From the NCBI GenBank assembly GCA_001600635.1, contig BCKL01000008.1, positions 529,770 through 593,769 on the forward strand: a stretch of DNA of 64,000 nt. Reading direction: 5' to 3'. The notes under the pieces were generated by a model. The model made no database searches, had not been told where the DNA came from, and saw only the letters and a program-made list of their open reading frames with translations. This document shows, piece by piece, positions 55,346 through 64,000 of the stretch. A program made the translations under genes and the position numbers. How positions within the stretch are numbered: the first letter of the stretch is position 1; each line of letters opens with the position of its first letter. The stretch is from Leucosporidium creatinivorum. Lineage: Eukaryota > Basidiomycota > Microbotryomycetes > Leucosporidiales > Leucosporidiaceae.

Positions 55346-58254
55346 CTACTCGTTGAGCTGCACATAGTTGCTAGGGAAGACCGCCGGCTCGCCTCCAGCG
55401 GTGACGCCTTGCCACCAATCCTCCGAGACGAACTCGATCTGAGTGACGAGATCTCCTTCGGCGAAGGCTGCGAAGGGCGAAAGGGCCGGTCAGCGACAGC
55501 CATAGAAACAAGCTCAAAGCGCTGGGACTCACAGAGCTCTCCCTCCTCGGCTGCTTCGTAATCGTACAACGCCGTCGCTGTTACTCCTTGATCCTGCTCC
55601 TGCCCTTGCTCGGGTTCCGGCTCGGGCTGAGCAGCTCGCATGGGGGGAGGGGGAGGGGGGGGAGGGGGAGGGGGAGGGGGAGGGGGGGGAGGCGCGGCGG
55701 CGGCGGCAGGAGAGGGCTCGGCAGGCGTGTCGTCCTCCTCGAGAAGTTCGACGTAGTTGGCTGTTGTATCGCAACAGAAGATCAGCGGTTCCGTTGTTAG
55801 CGACCGCTCAACGAATCGTACACGAGCAAACGCCAACTCACAAGGGAACAGCCCACTCTTCCCTCCCTCCCCAGTAGCACTCCACCACCCTTCATCAATC
55901 ATCTCGATCTGCTCGACAATCTCGCCCTCGACCAAAGTCATCTCATTCTCCTCATCCGCGGTGTACTCGAAGAGGACGCGAGCGCGAATGCCCGAATCGG
56001 CATGGCGGGGAGGCAGGTCCGAGAGGGACAGGTCGGCGACGGCTTGGGTGGGGATCTGCGTGATAGTGGGACGAGTGAGCGGAGTTCGAGCTAAATTAGC
56101 ATAGTGAGGACAACTCACCTCCTCGGCAAGCTCCTCGGGGTCGACTTGAGGCTCGGGGGCGACCAAACTCGGCGCAGGGGGAGCGGGCGGCGCGGGAGGT
56201 GGTGGGGGAGGAGGAGGGGGAGGAGGAGGAGGCGCAGCAGCAGCCTGGACAGAATTCAACGTGGGTCAGCGTCGAGCGAGCGATTGAGCGAACGAGAAGA
56301 GAAACTCACAGGCTCGGGCTCGGCGACGACGGCGCGAGGAGGGGCAGGGGGCGCAGGAGGGGCGGGAGGAGGGGGAGGGGGAGCAGGAGTTGCCTTGACG
56401 GGCTCGGCATCATCCTCATCATCATCCCACTTGGGCGCATTCTGCCCTTCCTCATCATCATCTTCATCAAACCTCGGCGCGACCCTCGCCAACCCCGCCC
56501 CAGCAGCAGCGCCCACTCCAGCACCAGCACCGAACGCACTGGCACTAGAACTAGGAGGCTTAGACACTCCTCCAACCTGAGCGCCCGTAGCAGCAGCTGA
56601 AGCAGCCTCCTCCTCCTCCCTCTGCTTCTTAGCGATGGCCTGCCTCTCGGACCAGGTGAGGGGCTTTTGCGCTGCGCCGGTGTTGGGCGCGAGGGGGGAG
56701 GCGGCTGCTTCAGCTCCGGTCGAGGTGGGCGTGGGACGTTGCCAGGAGGGAGTAGGAGTCTTGGGGGAGGAGTCGGAGGACTCTTGTTGAACGGCGTTGG
56801 CGCCCCAGCGGTTGACCAGCTTGCCGGGCTTGCCGAGGGAGACGGGGGTGTAGGATGTTCCCTGTCAAGTAGAAAGGATGAGCGAGGAGCTGGGAGGGCG
56901 AGAGAGGAGAGATGAGACTCACCACAGCTTCGGGGCGCTCGTAGCTCGACTTGGCAGGAGCAGGCGCCGGCGCGGGAGGCGAGGTAGGAGCAGTCGAAGG
57001 GACGACAGGAGGGCTAGGAACAGCAGCAGGAGCAGGACTCCTCGCCACAGGGGGAGTCATCGTCTTGACCGCCGCGACTCCCTGGATGCTCGGCGCAGCA
57101 GCACGCCCAGCGAGGTCCTCCTGGGTCTTGCGAATCTCGGCGAGCTCGTTCTGCTTCGAGGCGTAGGAGGTTCCGACGGGAGTGGGAGGGGCGACGGGCT
57201 TCGTTTGGTTGATGACGGGACGGCCGATGGGGACGTAGGAGGAGGTGACGGGAGCGGGCGCTTGGTACCGCTGGGCGGGCTCGTTGTGCACCGAGTACTG
57301 GGAGAGAAGCGTTAAGTTAGTGAGAGGCGAGTGAGGAGGCCGAGAGTACACGAACCTTGGCTCCCGAGGAATCGGCGACACGCTTGAGGATGTGCGAAGG
57401 GATCACGTCCTCCTCGTTGCGAGCTTGGATATTGACGTGTGCTCTACGAAACGAGCAGAGGTATCAGCGAGTGTATCGTATCTCCACAGGAACGCGCAAC
57501 TCACCCCTTGAGGAACTTGGAGACGGCCGCCGAGTGGGAGGGGAACAGGCCCTTCTTGCTCGTGGGGACTCCATCTCCGAGCTGCAGCGAGTCAAGGAGT
57601 CAGCGATAAGTCTCTCGCGAGTCTCAGGGCAGCAAGACGCACCCAATGGACGAGCACAAACTTGGCGAGCTGCGATCCGGGATCCTTGACGCGCACGAAG
57701 GCCCACATGACTTTACCGTCCACAAACTCATCCTCGAGCTCGTCGAGTCCACCGGAACCTGTATGAAGAAGAGTCAGCGAGTGTCGGCTGCCCCGAAGAA
57801 TCGCGAGACTGACCGGAAGAGACGAGCTTCAACTCGTTGCCTCCGCCGACGGTGACGAGAGTGTAGAGAGCATAGTCCGTTTCGCCTGTAGGGTGGGTCG
57901 GTATGTCAGCTATAGCCTCGACTGGCCTGTAGACTGCTCAGCCCCTCCCGCCCTCTCCTATAGCTCCCCACTGTCGTCGTCGTCACTCGTGCAGAGCCCG
58001 CTCAGTCGAGCTGCCTGTCAACACGTCGGGGAGGTCGTATGCAGCCCTCGCCGCTGTCCCGTCGATCTAACTTCCCTCTCGAGGCTATTGCACAGCTCCA
58101 GCGCGGCGAAGTGGACCGACTCGGTCTCGAGAGCCGTTGTGGTGGGGCGGGTGCGCCGTTGGAGCGGTTCCGAGAGGAGCAGAGACGTACCGCCTGCGAT
58201 GATATCCTTGTAGGGCTGTAGTAGATCAGGTTGATTGTATGAAACGGCCGCCAT
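55346..58254 (-). CDS. ABP1: Abp1-like actin-binding protein (ADF-H domain, two SH3)
   Basis: Cortical actin patch protein linking actin, Arp2/3 and endocytosis. The N-terminal ADF-homology domain runs from MAAVSYNQPDLLQPYKDIIA through TDYALYTLVTVGGGNELKLV, VMWAFVRVKDPGSQLAKFVL and VHWLGDGVPTSKKGLFPSHS. A long disordered centre follows, with proline runs, an acidic Trp motif (NAPKWDDDEDD) resembling Arp2/3-activating acidic regions, and a Lys/Glu helix (TWSERQAIAKKQREEEEAAS). SH3-1 is RARVLFEYTADEENEMTLVE to GLFPCNYVELLEEDD; SH3-2 is TATALYDYEAAEEGELSFAE to FPSNYVQLNE-stop. Intron 1 (about 57889-58192) is unusually long. Yeast Abp1 has one SH3, so two is a difference. Start 58254, divergent from the BRPF-like gene 131 bp away. 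Confidence 0.93.
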
Positions 58255-58385
58255 TGTGTCGATTTGAGAACGACGAGCGACTTGGGCAGAGCCAAGAGAG
58301 GTGTCGAGCTCGAGTTTGGCCTCCTGAAGTCCGACCGCTTCCTCGTCTTTCAACTCAGCGCCGGCTGTAGTACAGCAAATCAGCA
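58255..58385. promoter_or_regulatory. Compact bidirectional promoter, ABP1 / BRPF-like gene
   Basis: 131 bp between divergent ATGs, the shortest in the window. Confidence 0.55.
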
Positions 58386-61300
58386 ATGGCGCACGGCCAC
58401 GAGCCCCAGCCCATCCCTGTAGTCGAGTACAAGCTCGTGGACCCCTCCGTCTTGGTCGCTCCCGACGTTCACAACAACTCTGCCGCCTTTTACGGCTTCA
58501 ACGACGGCAAGGAATGGATGGGAGGGAAAGAGAATGATCGGGATACGAGATACATTCGGTACCTGCGTGAGTTGCAGCATTTTCTGGTCCACCACAGCGG
58601 CTGTAAGAGGTGGGAAACGCGCTCGAGTGTTTTGTCGGACGCGTAGGGCGGCGGGGAGGTTGTAGAAGGGTACAGCGCGGTCCGCTGCAGTTTATTAGAG
58701 GGCTATATGTCACCTGTAGCCCTCTCCGAGCGCTGAAGGTCTCAGACGAGCGCGACGAGCTCTAGGCGGAGTCCGCTCTCTTGCGCGTCTCTGTAGCTCG
58801 CTGGAGCAGGACAGGGCGACGGGAAGCGCAGGAAGCTGCTGATAGCTCTCGCTGGGAGCTGCTGGCATTCACTGAGCGTCGCTAGTCCTCGCGTGAGAGC
58901 GCTCGCTAACCCTCCTTCCCTTCTCCTCACAACGCTGCGCTCCTACAGCACCCATGGAAGCGGATCTCTCTAGGCAGGTCGAGTACGATATGGACGAGCA
59001 GGGTAAGTGGTGCTCGCTCCCTCTTCAGCTCGCTGGCATCCGCTGACCATCGCTCGTCGCCTCCTCTCCTCGCCTTCGCAATCCTTCCCTCCCTCCACCT
59101 CCCATCTCGCCTTTCCCGCTCGCTCCTCTTTCGCCAAATCCTCACCGACCGACCTCACCCCTCCTCTCGACCGCCCTCGCCTACAGACCAAATCTGGCTC
59201 GACGCCCTCAACGCCGAGCGCAAGGCGGAGGGAATCGCTCCCGTTTCCTACGAGACGTTCGAGATCCTCTTCGACAAGCTCGAGAAGGAGTGGTTTGACC
59301 TTGTACGTGGTTCTCATTTGACTCGCCTGCTTCCTTGCTCGCTTTTCGTCGTCCAGCCGACGGAGGGCGACTGGGCTGCTCGGTACCGTCGACGATCACG
59401 TTGAGCGCGGCTGAAGCTGACACGCTCTTTCTTTGCCCCTGTGCTTATGTCGCATCACCTCCTGCGCCCCCATAGTCCAAGTCGATTCCCAAGAAGCCCT
59501 CTCCCGCGATGGAGGAATCCGTCTGCGCCATCTGCGACGACGGCGAGTGCGAGAACTCGAACGCCATCGTCTTTTGCGATGGCTGCAACTTGGCCGTGCA
59601 TCAAGGTGAGTCGGCGGTTGCTCTCGAAGGATCTCGGGCTCGCTTGCGCTGGGCTCGGCGCAGGCGGTCGGTGTCATCCGACGCGAGACCTCCGCTGACT
59701 TGATGATGCCCACACAGATTGCTACGGAGTACCTTACATCCCTGAGGGCCAGTGGCTCTGCCGCAAGTGCACCGTCTCGCCCGACAAGCCCGTCGTAAGT
59801 TTCGACTCTCGGTCAGTTCGGCGACCGTCCCGCTAACCCGCCTCTGGCCCTTCTCCTCCCTCCTCTTCGCTCTCTCTGCACTCTTTCGACCACCCCCCAC
59901 AGTCCTGCGTCCTCTGTCCCAACTCGTACGGCGCCTTCAAGCAAACGACAACGGCTCAATGGGCCCATCTCCTCTGCGCCATTTGGGTCCCCGACACGGG
60001 AGTGAGCAACACGGTCTACATGGAGCCGATTGACGGAGTGGAGAACATCTCGAAGAACCGCTGGAAGCTCGTACGTCGACCTTGCCAATTCTTGTCGCTC
60101 GGCGGAAGCTGACTTTCTCCTCTCCCTCTCCCTCTCGACCTGGATCGACATCGACAGGTCTGCTACCTCTGTCGCAAACGAGTCGGAGCCTGCATCCAGT
60201 GCGCCAACCGCAACTGCTTCACCGCCTTCCATGTCACCTGCGCGAGGGATCATGGCCTCGAGTTGAAGATGAAGCAGGGAGGGGCGAATGGGGACCTCAA
60301 GGCTTACTGTGAGAAGCATTCGGACGTGAGTCATTTCCTCTTATCGAAGCGGAGGGAGTAGAGCGGCCGAGGAAGATGAAGGGCGCCGAGCTGACTCGCT
60401 CTCGACTCTCGCGCGCAGGACACCGCCGCCGTCGAAGCTCGCAAAGCCGCTCGACAGGCCTCGGGCCAAACCTCCCTCCGCGTCACCCTCAACGGCCACG
60501 GCGGGATTCTCAAGTCAGCCAAATCCTCCCGCGCCTACAAGAAGTCGTACTCCTCTGGCCCACCTCTCATCCCCGCATACGTTCTCGACCGAGTCAACCA
60601 ATACACCTCGAAAATCAAGGTCGTCAACAAAAAGGACTTTATGAATCTGCTGTGTAGGTATTGGAGTTTGAAGAGGGAGGCGAGGAGGGGAGCGCCGTTG
60701 TTGAAGAGGCTGCATCTCGAGGTGAGTCCCTTCTCTTTCTCTCTCGTCTCGGTCGAGCTAACCGTCGCTCTTGCCTCACAACAGCCCTGGACCGCCTCCG
60801 GCACCTCACACCACCAAACCGAGCACGAGAAGGCCAAGAAGCTCGAGCTCATGCGCCTCGTTCGCAACGACCTCGAGAAGGTGCGGATGCTCACCGAGCA
60901 GGTGAGGAAGAGGGAGAAGAAGAAGCTCGAGAGGGTCCAGCTGTTCAAGAGCTGGATCGACGACTTCATCTTCCCCAAGGAGAAGAAGATGAGGGAGGTG
61001 CTGGCGAGGGTGGCGGCGTGAGTTTGAGGCCTTGGCAAGGAGGAGAGACGGAGCTGATCGTCGACTCTTCGACTCGCAGACTCGACAAGCAGCAGTTCTT
61101 TGCGCAGCCCGTCAGTCGCTCGCTCGCGCCCGACTACTACGACATCATCAAGCTTCCGATGGACTGGGCTACCATGGGCGAGAAGATCGAGCGACACGAG
61201 TACCTCACGGCGACCGATTTCCAGGTGAGTCCCTCTCCTTCACTGCTCGTGAGGTCGCCGCTGACTCTCCATGCCTTGACCGCAGGACGACATTGACCTC

Positions 61301-63805
61301 GTCTTCAACAACGCCCGCCGCTACAACAAGAAGGACTCGGTCATCCATCGCCATGCCGTTCGTGTCCGCGAGGCGGCGGAGGAGATCCTTGCCGAGCTCG
61401 ACTCGCTCGACGAACCGACTTCCGACCCTTCCGTCCTTCATGCTCAACTCGCCGAACTCGTCACGCCCGAGTACCTCGAGCAGCTGTTCGAGTTCAAATA
61501 TGAACCGCCACCGCCGAAGGAGGTCGTCGACGAGGAATCGGTAGCGGTCGAGGAGGAGCAGCCCGTCGAGCAGGTCGTCGAAAAGCTCGCCGAGCCGGGG
61601 GTCGAGCAGGAGAAGGACGAGGAAGTCGCCGTTGTGAACAAGGAGCCGAGCAAGAAGACCGCCAAGGAGAAGGGCAAGGGACGAGCAGTGCCAGCTTCGA
61701 CAAGCATGCGCGCCAGCAGGAGCAAGAGCAGAGGAGCCGAGCCGACTCCTATGGACGTCGACGCCGAGGGCGAGGAGGAGCCAGCCGTCGTCGAACCCAA
61801 GACCCCGGCCGCCGCCTCCAACAAGCGTCGAGGATCCTCCGACAGGAGCAAAGGAGCGGAACGGGACGCCAAACGCCGCAAGAAGGCCGACTCGCCTCCC
61901 GCTGCCCTTGTGGAGGAGGTCGCTCAGGTCGAGAAGGAGAAGCCCGCTGTCGTAGAGGAGGAGGAGAGTACGCCTCGTCATGGCATGCTGAGGGAGTTTA
62001 GGGAGCTAGGAGCTCTCGCTGGGACGCCGGTGGTGTCGAGTCGGCCGAACCCGCGCGAGGCGGCGAGGTTGCGGGCGGAAGAGGCGGAGAAGGAGAAGGA
62101 GGGTGGAGGTGGGAAGAAGGGCAAGGAGAAGGAGAAGGAGAAGGAGAAGGAGAAGGCGCCGCCCTCTGCAGCCAAGGGCAAGGGCAAGGAGCAGGAGCAG
62201 CAGCCCAAGCGTACGGAGAGGAGCAAGTCGAGCGAGGAGAAGGATGTAGGCAAGACGAAGCGGTCCTCTCTCGACGAGGAAGAGCTCAAGGTCGTCGATG
62301 TTGATCCTCGCGCCTCATTCAAGCTGTTTGAGTCTGGGTGAGTCGAGCTCTTCTTTTCTGACAGCGCTCGCCCCGAGCTGACTCGACTTCATTTCGCAGA
62401 TGGGTCCTGCCCGAGGGCTCTTCGCGCCGCCGTAGCAGTTCGTTCTCGCCGCCGCCACTCTATACTATCCAGCACAACGCTGAGACTATTGCATCTGACC
62501 TCCCTATAGCTATCGCCGACCCGCCGGCCGTCGTAGCGCCTACTCCGTCAACCTCTCGCCGTGGCTTCGCCTACGAGCCTATCATCGAATCCGACCCCGC
62601 CGACGCCGACGCCGAAACCGCCGCCGCTCGTGAGCCTTCGCCGGAGGAAGTCGCCGTCAAGACGCCTGCCGCGCCCAGCAAGAAGGCCGCCGCCCCTCCT
62701 ACTCGTTCTCGCAAGGGCAAGGAGAAGGAGGTCGAGGCGCCACCACCAGAGGAGGAGAAGCCCGGCGAGACTGCCGAAGAACCTGCAGCAGGCCGCTCGG
62801 CGAGGAAGTCGACGGCAGCAGCGCGCGAGTCGGTCGCTCCTCCGCCAAAGCCGAGGTTGCGCGCCGAGAGGACGCCCAAGAGCAAGAGCAAGGAGCAGTC
62901 GGCGGAGAAGGACGCCAGTGGAGACGTCGAGATGAAGGTTGATGTGGCCGCCGTCGCCGAGGAGGGAGAGGCGCCCAAGTCGGCTCGTCGCAAGGGTATC
63001 GACCGGCAGCCCTTCATCGACTGGCAGCAGCAGGTAGCTTCGTACGAGGACAAGGTCGCCGTTACTAAGGATACCGAGCTCTTCGATGGTGAGTTGCTCG
63101 CTGCTCGCCTCGCTTCCGAATGAGTCGTTTATTCTCGTCTCGCCGCAGGTCTCCTCGTCTGGGCTCGGACTCTTGGAAACTGGCCCTTCCCCGCCGAGAT
63201 TGCCGACCCCGACGACGAGGATACACCCAAAGCGCTACTTAACGCCAAGCCACCTCGCGCCGAGCATGAGGAGCTCATCCCCGTCCGTCGCAGTCACTCC
63301 CTCGAGCTTTGCAGCCGCGCTGACCTCTTGTCTCTTCACAACAGGTCATGTTCTTTGACAATACTCGTAGCGGGTGAGCTCGTTACTCGCGCCTTTCACT
63401 CGTGAGCGGACAGCTAACTCGAAACTCTCGCCCGCCTTCGCAGCTGCTGGTGCTCTCGCAAGGAAATGCGCCTCCTCGGCGAATGCGACGAGCTGGATCA
63501 GCTTCTTCTTCAGCACCACTCAATCAACACCATCAACAAGTACCGTCAAAAGCCTCTCACCGAGCAAGCTGCCTCTGTACACGTCGAGCATCTCGTAAGT
63601 CTTGCTTGCTCGACCGGCGAGCTAGAGATAGCTGACATCGTCTTCCTCGCTACAGCAAGAGGCTTTTACTTGGGCCAGGACGATGATGGAGTCAGACGCG
63701 GAGTTGGAGACGGACGAGAAGCCGACCAAAGCGGTTCAGGCGCAGACTCGCCGAGAGCTGAGGACGAGGGCGGGGGAGAAGGGGAAGAAGCAGGGGAAGA
63801 AGTAG
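58386..63805 (+). CDS. BRPF/Nto1-like scaffold: PHD, extended PHD, bromodomain, PWWP-like
   Basis: Scaffold of a MYST histone acetyltransferase complex (NuA3/MOZ type). After two introns the EPL-like segment reads [23 protein letters not shown]1 has [35 protein letters not shown] and QWLCRKC. The extended PHD follows with [45 protein letters not shown] and [17 protein letters not shown]. The bromodomain includes [31 protein letters not shown] and [18 protein letters not shown] long Lys/Glu-rich linker precedes a PWWP-like segment with [19 protein letters not shown]. The basic tail ends at TAG 63803-63805. About 15 introns; the first (58569-58946) is the longest. Start [20 protein letters not shown]. 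In budding yeast Nto1 lacks PWWP, so this is the animal-like domain order. Confidence 0.9.
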
Positions 63806-64000
63806 TCGATTCCCGTCGGTAGTCTAATGCAGTCTTGTTGTTTGTGTCCAATTCTCGTGCCCTCGAGAGGCGAGGAAGCTGGCAGGCTTTCCGAGAGAGG
63901 CGTCGCCGAGCTCGAATTCGGCCGAGCTAGATCGCGCGACGGCACCCCTCACCTCGGCCGGTCGACCCTCAACAAGCCTCCGACCTTCTGTATGCCGAAT

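Noticed and set aside
1-64000. Transposons, virus-like elements or CRISPR arrays
   Set aside because: I saw no transposase, integrase, reverse-transcriptase or capsid-like frames, no long terminal repeats and no regular repeat-spacer array; the only dispersed repeats are gene paralogs and their fragments.

Overview
The window is eukaryotic nuclear DNA from a GC-rich basidiomycete, most likely a red or oleaginous yeast of the Pucciniomycotina (Microbotryomycetes: Rhodotorula, Sporobolomyces or Leucosporidium type). The evidence is the dense gene packing, many short introns (mostly 50-80 nt) with GTGAGT-type donors, a CTGAC branch motif and CAG/TAG acceptors, very short 5' exons, and the gene content. 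It is draft assembly: there are scattered N bases at 844-1170 and a run of exactly 100 N at 11860-11959 flanked by long poly-G. I recognised no rRNA, tRNA, CRISPR array or transposon reading frame. Apart from the F-box family, the TauD/transporter block and one tryptophan-rich secreted protein gene, this is ordinary housekeeping DNA.

Layout. 1-2.8 kb: a partial coiled-coil protein and a D-2-hydroxyacid dehydrogenase (both minus). 3.1-6 kb: F-box/LRR-like protein 1 (plus) and a ubiquitin-like/WLM metalloprotease (minus). 6.2-11.8 kb: a Gbp2/Hrb1-type SR-like RNA-binding protein (minus) divergent from the farnesyl/geranylgeranyl-transferase alpha subunit (plus), then the poly-G gap. 12.4-19.2 kb: F-box protein 2, an Rrm4-like three-RRM/two-MLLE protein (both minus) and a divergent coiled-coil gene. 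19.5-22.5 kb: a secreted protein of about 650 residues built from five Trp-rich modules. 23.7-32 kb: an OXR1/TLDc protein (minus) divergent from a large STN1-like telomere protein (plus), then PUS1. 32.2-35.6 kb: F-box proteins 3 and 4 in tandem. 36-46.2 kb: NOP12, a SAF1-like F-box/RCC1 protein, a small unknown protein, PRP40, and a divergent MATH-like/BTB gene. 47-49.6 kb: ribosomal protein eL14 and a xylose-reductase-like aldo-keto reductase. 49.7-55.3 kb: a divergent Dal5/Soa1-type transporter and a Jlp1/TauD-type sulfonate dioxygenase, each followed downstream by a decayed fragment of the other. 55.3-63.8 kb: Abp1 (minus) divergent from a BRPF-like PHD/bromodomain/PWWP protein (plus).

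Functional themes. RNA metabolism is heavily represented (GBP2, Rrm4-like, PRP40, NOP12, PUS1, eL14). Six predicted proteins are likely adaptors for protein turnover (four related F-box proteins, SAF1-like, MATH/BTB). The transporter/dioxygenase pair is a plausible sulfonate-sulfur utilisation cluster. The most novel-looking items are the Trp-rich modular secreted protein, the reciprocal gene remnants around the TauD/transporter pair, and the F-box family with a conserved leader and a terminal intron whose removal or retention hardly changes the protein.
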